From NCBI GenBank assembly GCA_016298185.1, contig JAEDDA010000023.1, positions 1 through 17,351 of the forward strand: 17,351 nt of DNA, written 5' to 3'. A model generated the notes under the pieces. It ran no database searches. It was not told the origin of the DNA and saw nothing but the letters and a program-made list of their open reading frames with translations. This stretch comes from Bacilli bacterium. Lineage in GTDB: Bacteria > Bacillota_I > Bacilli_A > RFN20 > CAG-826. The stretch's first letter is position 1, and every line of letters begins with the position of its first letter. The position numbers were made by a program, and so were the translations under genes. Below are positions 5,077-12,220 of the stretch, in pieces.

Positions 5077-5313
5077 TTATTTACTAGCTTTCTTTGCTGG
5101 TTTTTTGGCTTCTGTTTTTGTGGCTTCTTTGACGACTTTGCCGTTTAAGACGACAACTTTGCCATCATAGTAACCACATTTTGGACAAACGTGATGGGAT
5201 TTGATCATCGCACCACATTTTGGGCATGTGACTAAACCTGCTGCTTGTAATTTGAAATGAGTTCTTCTCATTCTTTTGCGTGTTTTACTAATTCTTCTTT
5301 GTGGGACTGCCAT
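5077..5313 (-). CDS. rpmF: 50S ribosomal protein bL32
   Basis: A 78-residue protein. The start MAVPQRRISKTRKRMRRTHFK is diagnostic of bL32. A four-cysteine zinc ribbon follows: C30-x2-C33 and C43-x2-C46, so this is the zinc-binding (C+) paralogue type. The protein is longer than the usual 57-60 residues because of a C-terminal tail of alternating Lys/Ala/Thr (about residues 61-78). GGAGG stands 9 bases before the ATG. It has its own near-consensus promoter and a terminator, so it is a single-gene unit placed between mtaB and deoC. Confidence 0.97.
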   Translation of the reverse strand: MAVPQRRISKTRKRMRRTHFKLQAAGLVTCPKCGAMIKSHHVCPKCGYYDGKVVVLNGKVVKEATKTEAKKPAKKASK

Positions 5314-5345
5314 ATTGCTATTCCTCCATTTTTCTAACGTCGTTA

Positions 5346-5375
5346 ATTATATTAATTTATACGTATTTATGTCAA
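5346..5375 (-). promoter_or_regulatory. near-consensus promoter of rpmF
   Basis: Perfect TTGACA (5375-5370) and perfect TATAAT (5351-5346) on the minus strand are separated by 18 bases. This is the strongest promoter seen in the window and suits a ribosomal protein gene. Confidence 0.85.
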
Positions 5376-5408
5376 TAATTCTTTGGTCAAGTTCTAAATT
5401 TCTATAGT

Positions 5409-6686
5409 TTATTTTGATATAATCATACTTTTTTGTAGTTTTATCAGTACTTTTTGACCAGGTTTATACATATTATTTGCAATTTTTACATTGATATAGT
5501 TAGTTGTGTGGCATAATGATGCGTTTTCATTAGGTAAACTCTCTTCTATAAGAACTTCCACATATCTATCGATAAATTTATTCACATATTCATTCCATAG
5601 TTTATTGGATAGTTCAATAAGGATTCTCGCTCTTTCTTTTTTCACGCTTGGATCAATTTGGTTTTTCATCAAAAACGCTGCGGTACCTTCACGAGCGCTG
5701 AACGGGAATACATGTAACATATTGAAACCGCATTCTTTGATAAAATCAAATGTCTCTTTGAATTCCTCTTCACTTTCTCCTGGAAATCCAACGATTACAT
5801 CTGTGGTCAAAGCGATATCAGGGCATAATTCTCTAATGTGTTTTAACTTCGCAATAAACTGTGCTTTATCGTACTTACGATTCATGCGTTTTAAGACAGT
5901 TTCTGACCCGCTTTGAAGAGGGATGTGTAAATGTTTAGCTAAAACATTATTGCTCGTTACAAGCTCTATTAGGTGTTCATCTATTTCACTTTCTTCAATA
6001 GAAGAGATTCTTAAACTATTTAATCCTTCTAAATGACAGAGTGTGTCCACTAAATCAGAGAAAGAAGTATCATCTAAGTCTTGTCCATATCCACCGACAT
6101 GGATGCCAGTAAGCACGATTTCTTGATAGCCTTGACTGATGAGATATTTGGCTTCAGAAATAATATTTTCTTTTGCCCTACTTCTCATCTTTCCACGACG
6201 GTATGGAATTAAGCAATATGTGCAGAAATTATCACAACCATCTTGAATCTTTAAATATGCTCTTACATTTTCCGAAAATGATGTGACACCAAGTTCTTCA
6301 TATTTAAAATTACGAGGATTTGAATCCACCTTCACAATTGGCTTTTTATCTGTTAAATATTCTTCAATTAATTCCGGAATTTCATGTCTATGAGAAGTGC
6401 CAACAACAATATGGGGATTAATTTTTTCACAAATATAATCGACATTACCTTGAGAATAGCATCCCATAACCACACATATAGCGTGAGGATAATTCTTCAT
6501 CATTTTTCTAATGTGCTGTCTAGATTTTTGATCCGCAGTTGCGGTCACTGAACAAGTATTGATAATGATGATATCACAGTCGTCATTTTTGCTTTCACTA
6601 TAGCCTTTTGATAGTAAAAGAGATGAAAGCGCTGAGCATTCATAAGAATTAACCTTACATCCTAAAGAGCATACTTTGAAATTCAT
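5409..6686 (-). CDS. mtaB: tRNA t6A37 methylthiotransferase MtaB
   Basis: A 425-residue radical-SAM enzyme that converts t6A to ms2t6A at tRNA position 37. The N-terminal UPF0004 domain has the three cysteines of the auxiliary [4Fe-4S] cluster: C10 (SLGCKVNSYE), C45 (NTCSVTATAD) and C76 (GCYSQ). The radical-SAM motif CDNFCTYCLIPYRRG has C151, C155 and C158. LHIPLQSGS and VIVGFPGE follow in the barrel, and a TRAM-like domain closes the protein (about 365-425). SLGCKVNSYE is typical of MtaB rather than MiaB or RimO. The start lies five bases after the stop of the preceding gene with no good Shine-Dalgarno, so translation is probably coupled. It is the last gene of the 8608-5409 operon. Confidence 0.95.
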   Translation of the reverse strand: MNFKVCSLGCKVNSYECSALSSLLLSKGYSESKNDDCDIIIINTCSVTATADQKSRQHIRKMMKNYPHAICVVMGCYSQGNVDYICEKINPHIVVGTSHRHEIPELIEEYLTDKKPIVKVDSNPRNFKYEELGVTSFSENVRAYLKIQDGCDNFCTYCLIPYRRGKMRSRAKENIISEAKYLISQGYQEIVLTGIHVGGYGQDLDDTSFSDLVDTLCHLEGLNSLRISSIEESEIDEHLIELVTSNNVLAKHLHIPLQSGSETVLKRMNRKYDKAQFIAKLKHIRELCPDIALTTDVIVGFPGESEEEFKETFDFIKECGFNMLHVFPFSAREGTAAFLMKNQIDPSVKKERARILIELSNKLWNEYVNKFIDRYVEVLIEESLPNENASLCHTTNYINVKIANNMYKPGQKVLIKLQKSMIISK

Positions 6687-6691
6687 AACAT

Positions 6692-7447
6692 TTATTTCGT
6701 TAATAATTTGTACATTTGTGGGGATATCAAATTGCTCTTAAATAAAGCATCCACCACGCCTTGTCTATCATTGTTAAAGTAAGCTTCCACAAATGGAGCG
6801 ATCCTTTCCATCATATGGGTATAGGATGGCTTTTTCATATATTTATCAAACAAGACGAATTTACAGTCTAATCTACCTTGATCATTAATGATATAAACCG
6901 TATTTGTGTCGTAATAGAAGAACGCAGTTGCGTTTTTGCTGGAACTAATTTTTACCAATGAAGTAAAGAAAGAATTAAATAATTCCGCACCATAAGTATC
7001 AAATGGATCAATACAAGCGTCTTCAAAATCGTTTTCAAGTTCACTATATGGAAGCGCTAATAATTTATTAGGTTCATTTGTGTAAACCTGATTCAAAGCG
7101 CTGGAGAAAAATGGAATATAAATCTTCACACCATTCGCATTGTAATATGGTTGATCAATAATTCTTTCCTTTAAGGTAACAATCAATTGACCTGGTTCGA
7201 TATTTCCATGGCTAGCAATATTTGCAATCTCTTTTTCAAAGAGAGTTTTATTTTCTAAACCTCTAAGTAAGATATTTGCTCTCATGATATCAAAGTCGTT
7301 TTCTTCGCTATCATAGAGTTCCGCAAATCTTTTAAACTTCCCAAGTTTTTCACGGTTTTCCATGAAATATCTAAAATCATCACCACTAGAAAATGGACGA
7401 CGGTATTTTTGTTTAGAAAAGAGTATATCGTACATTGTCTTTGCCAT
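6692..7447 (-). CDS. conserved-looking protein of unknown function in the rsmE-mtaB operon
   Basis: A 251-residue soluble protein with no signal peptide or membrane helix. I do not recognise the family. Visible features are an acidic, aromatic-rich sequence, a beta-rich centre (GVKIYIPFFSSALNQVY, FFYYDTNTVYIINDQG) and helical ends. The start at 7447 (MAKTMYDIL) is chosen because GGAG from the end of rsmE lies 8 bases upstream and only one base separates it from the rsmE stop codon; the frame is open further 5' inside rsmE. The tight spacing with rsmE and mtaB places it in an RNA-modification operon, where Bacillus has no gene at this position. A role in translation or RNA metabolism is only guilt by association. 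Confidence 0.8.
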   Translation of the reverse strand: MAKTMYDILFSKQKYRRPFSSGDDFRYFMENREKLGKFKRFAELYDSEENDFDIMRANILLRGLENKTLFEKEIANIASHGNIEPGQLIVTLKERIIDQPYYNANGVKIYIPFFSSALNQVYTNEPNKLLALPYSELENDFEDACIDPFDTYGAELFNSFFTSLVKISSSKNATAFFYYDTNTVYIINDQGRLDCKFVLFDKYMKKPSYTHMMERIAPFVEAYFNNDRQGVVDALFKSNLISPQMYKLLTK

Positions 7448-7448
7448 G

Positions 7449-8162
7449 TCATTTCTCCAATAAAGCACCGATAACACTTAATGCATATACCGCTGCGGTT
7501 TCAGTTCTAAGGATTCTTTTTCCTAAGGAAACTCTTCTGAAATTATATTTGCTAGTTAATAAATTAACTTCTTCTTCACTAAATCCACCTTCAGGGCCAA
7601 TCATAATAGAAACCGATTTTCCCTTATTCACATTGTTAAATAAGGAATCTGTACTACCAGCTTCTTTTTCATAAGCCACGAGGTTTATATCACTTAATAA
7701 TTCACTAGGAATATTTTTTAAATCAACTACTCCCATGATTTCCGGGATTTTTAAACGATGGCTTTGTTCACTAGCTTCTTTAGCAATCTTTTCAAATCTT
7801 TCAAGTTTGTGTTTTAAAGTTTTATCGTCAAACTTTACAACGCATCTCTCAGTTTTTAATAAAACAATTTTATTAGCACCAAGTTCAGTGGCTTTTTGTA
7901 CAACAAAGTCTATTTTTTCGCCTTTTGCTAAAGCAAAGAATAATGTAACGTCTTCGTTTAATTCACTATCTGTGGGGATTTCATAATTTACTTTAATCAC
8001 TAATGGAGTAAGAGAATCGATAATACAAGCGTAGAGTTTATTATCCGCTACCGCTTCTATTTCATCACCTTTTTTTGCGCGCATAACATGCAAAAGATGA
8101 TGGACGTCGCCATCACCTAAAATAATATTTTTGTTAACTTTATTAGCAAAATATCTTTGCAT
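7449..8162 (-). CDS. rsmE: 16S rRNA m3U1498 methyltransferase RsmE
   Basis: A 237-residue SPOUT-fold SAM-dependent enzyme that methylates N3 of U1498 in 16S rRNA. Residues 1-65 form the PUA-like RNA-binding domain, with HHLLHVMRAKKGDEI (21-35) as its family signature. The trefoil-knot domain follows with KATELG (90-95), IGPEGGFSEEE (188-198) and LGKRILRTETAAVYAL (213-228). The start at 8162 (MQRYFANK) overlaps the stop of the upstream zinc-ribbon gene by one base (TAATG); earlier in-frame codons would lie inside that gene and do not match the family start. Translation is likely coupled. Confidence 0.96.
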   Translation of the reverse strand: MQRYFANKVNKNIILGDGDVHHLLHVMRAKKGDEIEAVADNKLYACIIDSLTPLVIKVNYEIPTDSELNEDVTLFFALAKGEKIDFVVQKATELGANKIVLLKTERCVVKFDDKTLKHKLERFEKIAKEASEQSHRLKIPEIMGVVDLKNIPSELLSDINLVAYEKEAGSTDSLFNNVNKGKSVSIMIGPEGGFSEEEVNLLTSKYNFRRVSLGKRILRTETAAVYALSVIGALLEK

Positions 8163-8608
8163 TAATGAATGAATTCTCCATTTCCGTCTTTGATATCTTT
8201 CTTGCAAATGTAATAAATACCAATTCCGATATTAACTAAATACATGATAGAAATAGGTGCGGCATATGAGAGCCAATTCTTCGCGCCTGTAAGAGCAAGT
8301 GCGAATAAGGCGATAAGGCCACCGAGAACAACTAAGTTACAAAGTAACCAAATAAGTCCTCTCTTTTTGAAATTAAGATAGAAGAAACCAGCACCAGTCC
8401 AACCTAAGAAAATGAACCAAATGAAAGTATTAAGTCTAAAATGGGCTTTATAAATCTTCCTATTAGCCTTTTGTCCTAAATCTAATTGACTGGTAATTTC
8501 AACAGTATCACTATTCGCGCCATCAAGTGGGTTTCTAGTTCCACAGACAGGACAAATATCTTTCTCAAATTTTGTAATTCTAGCTCCGCAATTTCTACAA
8601 TATGGCAT
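8162..8608 (-). CDS. zinc-ribbon membrane protein
   Basis: A 148-residue protein. The N terminus is a zinc ribbon (C4-x2-C7 and C19-x2-C22; MPYCRNCGARI...ICPVCGTRNP). A hydrophilic linker follows, then three membrane segments at about 62-79, 84-107 and 115-135. The first hairpin (LGWTGAGFFYLNFKKRGLIWLL) resembles the TM2-domain pattern with Gly-rich turns. The start at 8608 is chosen because the family-typical MPYCRNCG follows an AAGGTG Shine-Dalgarno; a GTG nine bases upstream is in frame but overlaps that site. It is the first gene of the operon with rsmE. Its function is unknown. Confidence 0.8.
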   Translation of the reverse strand: MPYCRNCGARITKFEKDICPVCGTRNPLDGANSDTVEITSQLDLGQKANRKIYKAHFRLNTFIWFIFLGWTGAGFFYLNFKKRGLIWLLCNLVVLGGLIALFALALTGAKNWLSYAAPISIMYLVNIGIGIYYICKKDIKDGNGEFIH

Positions 8609-8637
8609 AATTATCACCTTTTTTCTTTCTACAGTAT

Positions 8638-8673
8638 CGTAAATAGTATATTTAATTTTACGTAGTTAGTCCA
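8638..8673 (-). promoter_or_regulatory. promoter of the zinc-ribbon/rsmE/mtaB operon with an operator-like dyad
   Basis: TGGACT (8673-8668), a 17-base spacer and TATACT (8650-8645) are seen on the minus strand. The -10 is enclosed by an inverted repeat, CGTAAA (8638-8643) and TTTACG (8657-8662), which could be a repressor site. Confidence 0.5.
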
Positions 8674-8682
8674 CCTTTAAAC

Positions 8683-8722
8683 AAAAAATACCTCAACTTT
8701 TCTTTTATCTAAATCGAGGCAT
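8683..8722 (-). terminator. terminator after the EEP-domain gene
   Basis: ATGCCTCGA pairs with TTGAGGTAT (nine pairs, two G-U) and TTTTTT follows directly on the minus strand. It sits 17 bases past the stop codon. Confidence 0.75.
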
Positions 8723-8738
8723 TTTAAGTTTAGTTATT

Positions 8739-10340
8739 TTATAAAAGTTTAAACTCAATCATCGCAGGATCATGGTCGCTATAAGCAAAGCCATTAAATC
8801 CTTTATTTCCGTTTGTTGTTTGGATATTTTGATGAGAAACAACATCAACGTTATCACTAACAATAAATCCGTCAACACAACACACGAATGATTTTTCTGG
8901 GTCGTATTCCATATCGTTGTTACGGCATGTTGGATAATTATCACTAGCAATCATCTTAAATCCGTCTTCGATTAATGGCTTATGAGATTCATCAAACCAG
9001 TAGCTAACCCAATCTGGTGATTTTTTGGTCATGTTGAAGGCACGATGTCCTTGTTCAAGCGTGTATGAATATTCGTTGTTATAGGTTAATAAATCGTGAT
9101 TCCAGTCACCACAATCATTCGCCGCTTTTTTCTCTAATAAGAATGTTCTTAATTCTTTAACTTGTTCCGCTCTAATTGTGCCGCCCTTGTCATATGCGGA
9201 CATATGAGAATTAACAATCCATAAGTTTTTATCATTATTAACTTTAACTTGAGAAACTGAGAAGCATCTATCAAGGTCAAAAAGCTTAGATAATGAAGAA
9301 CTAATTGTGTATTCTTTTCTCTCGGCTTTTTGGATTTGATATTTACTTACTGTTGTTAATCCAGCCTGTACTGAACCATGCATATCATATAAAGGATAAG
9401 GCAAGAATCCAGAATGGAAATTCTTCGCATGAACATGGTCATATTCTTTATAAGCTTCGACGATTTTCTTATCTTGGTTAATGTGATAACTTCTTGTCGA
9501 ATTTGTATCTACTTCTTGGAAAAATACGAAATCTGCGTGTGAATCTTGGGCGGTTTGTATTGCCCCATTAGTGTTAAACTCCACAACTGCTTTACTTTTT
9601 GCTGTGGAATAATAACCGCAAGTTGGCTTATCGTTTTCATCATATCCTGTATCTAAGAAGAATGTGAAATCTTGTGAATAAGCACCAAATCCAATGTTAT
9701 AGCTCATAGCTTTATATGTTTCACCCACTGACACTGTTGCAAGCGCTGATTTGCGGTCCACTTTAAGATCGACATTTCCGATTCTGCTATAAGAAAGTAA
9801 GATACCACCAGCATAGCAAACACCGGCTAATAAGAAGGTACCAATTACTCCACCAGAAATGATCAAAACACGATTCACAATTTTCTTAGAGTGATGTTTC
9901 TTCATGATGGAATAACCATTATTGATTAATCCATCTTTTAATAATAAATAACGATTATATTTTTCTTCGCTTTTAAAGTGCTCTTCTCTGCTTTGTGGAT
10001 AATCTAATGTATAGGTTAATTTTGTCTTACCGAATTGCTCACTTGTTAAATCGAACATTTTTCCATCCACTACATTGAAACAATGGTATCCACCTTCAGG
10101 AAGTTGAACGCCATAAACTTCACCACCAAAGATATCTTGGACAAGCATTGAAGTAATTGAGCATTGACCTAATGTTTTATTTTTCTTACTCCAGCCTTCT
10201 CTTAATCTTGGTGCGCATGTTTCGATGCTCCAGATTTTACTTAAGGCGTCATAAAGATCTCTAGGAGATTTGATGTAGGGAAAATCATTGTTAATTGGTT
10301 TGATGTCTTTGACATCGTTTCCGTAGTATTTGTATTTCAT
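8739..10340 (-). CDS. YunG-like domain / transmembrane helix / EEP-family phosphodiesterase fusion
   Basis: A 533-residue protein in three parts. Residues 1-140 resemble the YunG family: W37, GQCSITSMLVQDIFGGE at 59-74, and GGYHCFNVV...FDLTSEQF at 83-103. C60, H86 and D97 are spaced like a papain-type triad. A single membrane helix follows at about 156-183. Residues 205-533 are an endonuclease/exonuclease/phosphatase (DNase I-like) domain with SYNIG (N215), QEVD (E276), NSHMS (H379), GDWNHD (D412, N414), VDGFIVS (D490) and SDHDP (D522, H523), so the metal and catalytic residues look intact. The EEP domain would lie outside the membrane if the short N-terminal part stays in the cytosol. Possible substrates are nucleic acid, phospholipid or sphingomyelin; none can be chosen. 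The Shine-Dalgarno is weak, and the -10 sits so close to the ATG that the mRNA may be leaderless. Confidence 0.85.
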   Translation of the reverse strand: MKYKYYGNDVKDIKPINNDFPYIKSPRDLYDALSKIWSIETCAPRLREGWSKKNKTLGQCSITSMLVQDIFGGEVYGVQLPEGGYHCFNVVDGKMFDLTSEQFGKTKLTYTLDYPQSREEHFKSEEKYNRYLLLKDGLINNGYSIMKKHHSKKIVNRVLIISGGVIGTFLLAGVCYAGGILLSYSRIGNVDLKVDRKSALATVSVGETYKAMSYNIGFGAYSQDFTFFLDTGYDENDKPTCGYYSTAKSKAVVEFNTNGAIQTAQDSHADFVFFQEVDTNSTRSYHINQDKKIVEAYKEYDHVHAKNFHSGFLPYPLYDMHGSVQAGLTTVSKYQIQKAERKEYTISSSLSKLFDLDRCFSVSQVKVNNDKNLWIVNSHMSAYDKGGTIRAEQVKELRTFLLEKKAANDCGDWNHDLLTYNNEYSYTLEQGHRAFNMTKKSPDWVSYWFDESHKPLIEDGFKMIASDNYPTCRNNDMEYDPEKSFVCCVDGFIVSDNVDVVSHQNIQTTNGNKGFNGFAYSDHDPAMIEFKLL

Positions 10341-10346
10341 GGCACT

Positions 10347-10355
10347 ATTCTAACA
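10347..10355 (-). promoter_or_regulatory. extended -10 promoter of the EEP-domain gene, adjacent to its ATG
   Basis: TGTTAGAAT on the minus strand ends six bases before the start codon at 10340. Transcription from it would begin at or next to the A of the ATG, and no Shine-Dalgarno is present. Confidence 0.5.
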
Positions 10356-10385
10356 CGAAACAAAGTTTATATGCATTTACTTATG

Positions 10386-10394
10386 TGATAAGAT
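10386..10394 (+). promoter_or_regulatory. extended -10 promoter of the ABC transporter operon, adjacent to its ATG
   Basis: TGATAAGAT (with TTTATA 17 bases upstream as a weak -35, 10366-10371) ends seven bases before the ATG at 10402. Only a poor AAGAAAG could serve as a Shine-Dalgarno, so leaderless initiation is possible. Confidence 0.5.
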
Positions 10395-10401
10395 AAGAAA
10401 G

Positions 10402-12219
10402 ATGAATAAAAAAGTTGGTGACATATATCGTAAACACTTTGTGGCCCTCACTATAGGTCCACTACTTAAACTCATAGAAGTCGTTTTCGATTTACTCATA
10501 CCTTTATTCATGAAAGCAATTATCGATTTAAACCAATACGGTAATCCTGATACTATCCCAAATGCATTCTCCAAGAACCTCGCTAAATTTATTCGTTTAT
10601 TCGGTACTTGGATTCCTAACAACGCGTCTTTAAATGATGCAATTATCGGTGGCGTCATCATCCTTGTTATGGGTGCAATCGGCTTCGCGTTTACTATGCT
10701 CACGCAATATATAGCCGCACGCACAGCCATGGCGGTTGGTACAGAGGTGCGCGAATGCTTGTACGCAAAGGTGCTCGCGTTAAGCAAAAAAGATCGTGAG
10801 CAATTTGGCAACGGCAGAATCATGACTTCACTAAATAGTGATTCATATCAAATTCAACAAGCTATTTTGTTCTTTATTCGTTTAGTTTTAAGAAGCCCCG
10901 CGATTATATTAGGTTCTTTAGTATTCTCATTTATTCTCGACTGGAAAATCGGCTTAGCTTTCATTGCTTTAGTCCCAACATTACTTTTAGTAATTTTCTT
11001 AGTTTTAGGACAATCCAGTAAGAAATATGTTTCCATCCAGGAATCACTCGATGATATATCTACGAAGAGTAACGATGATATTTCTGGTGCTAGAGTCATT
11101 AGAGCGTTCAACCGTCAAAACGAAGAAAAAGAATCATTCGGTAAAGTTACTGAAAACTATCAAAACAAATCGATCAATGTCCATAAGATTAATTCATTAA
11201 TCAATCCATTTGTTTTTGCGATGACCGCATTAATCACAATTTTAATTGTCTTCTTAGTCAGGGGAACATTATTAGATGGTACAGATTCTGAGAAAGTTGT
11301 TATCTCTTCAACGATTATCGCGGAGATGGCTTATCTTGCTCAAATCTTTTTCGCGGTTACCCAATTACCACCTGTCTTACTTGATATTATCAAAGGCGGT
11401 GTCTCAAGAAAGAGAATTAACCAAATTCTCACCTTAACACCTTCCATAGTTAGTGGCAGTCAAACAAATGATTCATTTAACGAAGGAGAATTAATTTCCT
11501 TTAAGGATGTCTATTTTAGTTATAAAGATAATAGCGAACGTTACGCCTTAAGCGGCATCTCATTCTCCTTAAAGAAAAATGAAACCTTAGGGGTAATAGG
11601 TGGTACTGGTTCTGGCAAATCCACAATTATAAATTTAATTGAAAGGTTTTATGACGCCTCAAAAGGTGAAGTTATTTATAAAGGCATAAACGTTAAAGAT
11701 TATGACTTATCTTCTTTAAGAAGAGAGATTGGCTTAATTAACCAAAAGTCCCGTTTATTTAAAGGAACAATTAGAAGTAATTTCTTAATGGTTAATAAAG
11801 ACTTAATAGATAAAGAAATTGAAAACGCTTTAAAGAATGCAGAAGCATATGAATTCGTTAATAAATACGATGATTATTTAGATCACGAAGTTAATGAGGG
11901 AGGAAGTAATTTCTCCGGTGGTCAAAGACAAAGACTTTGTATTGCTCGTTCATTGGTGAAATCTCCAGAGTTATTAATCTTAGACGATTCGACCTCCGCA
12001 TTAGATTTATTAACGGATAAAAAGATTAGAACTCACTTAAGTGAGATGAAAGATGTCACCAAGATTATTATCTCTCAACGTGTAGCGACGATTTCTGATG
12101 CTAATCAAATTATCGTTTTAGATAAAGGACATATCGTTGGTAAAGGCACACATGAAGAGTTATTAAAAACATGTGATGTCTATAAAGAGATTTACGAATC
12201 ACAAATTAAGAAAGGATAG
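10402..12219 (+). CDS. ABC exporter half, degenerate-site subunit
   Basis: A 605-residue type IV ABC half-transporter: six membrane helices in residues about 15-330 and an ATPase domain from about 365. Walker A is GGTGSGKST (400-408), the Q loop is Q448, and the signature is canonical, FSGGQRQ (504-510). Walker B reads LLILDDSTSALD with D529 in place of the catalytic Glu, and the H-loop histidine is replaced by Q559 (SQRV). These changes mark the non-catalytic partner of heterodimeric exporters such as TM287/288, BmrCD or LmrCD. The next gene starts one base after this stop codon and carries the complementary features, so the two subunits form one pump. The substrate (drug, lipid or peptide) cannot be told from the sequence. 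Confidence 0.93.
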   Translation: MNKKVGDIYRKHFVALTIGPLLKLIEVVFDLLIPLFMKAIIDLNQYGNPDTIPNAFSKNLAKFIRLFGTWIPNNASLNDAIIGGVIILVMGAIGFAFTMLTQYIAARTAMAVGTEVRECLYAKVLALSKKDREQFGNGRIMTSLNSDSYQIQQAILFFIRLVLRSPAIILGSLVFSFILDWKIGLAFIALVPTLLLVIFLVLGQSSKKYVSIQESLDDISTKSNDDISGARVIRAFNRQNEEKESFGKVTENYQNKSINVHKINSLINPFVFAMTALITILIVFLVRGTLLDGTDSEKVVISSTIIAEMAYLAQIFFAVTQLPPVLLDIIKGGVSRKRINQILTLTPSIVSGSQTNDSFNEGELISFKDVYFSYKDNSERYALSGISFSLKKNETLGVIGGTGSGKSTIINLIERFYDASKGEVIYKGINVKDYDLSSLRREIGLINQKSRLFKGTIRSNFLMVNKDLIDKEIENALKNAEAYEFVNKYDDYLDHEVNEGGSNFSGGQRQRLCIARSLVKSPELLILDDSTSALDLLTDKKIRTHLSEMKDVTKIIISQRVATISDANQIIVLDKGHIVGKGTHEELLKTCDVYKEIYESQIKKG

Positions 12220-12220
12220 T

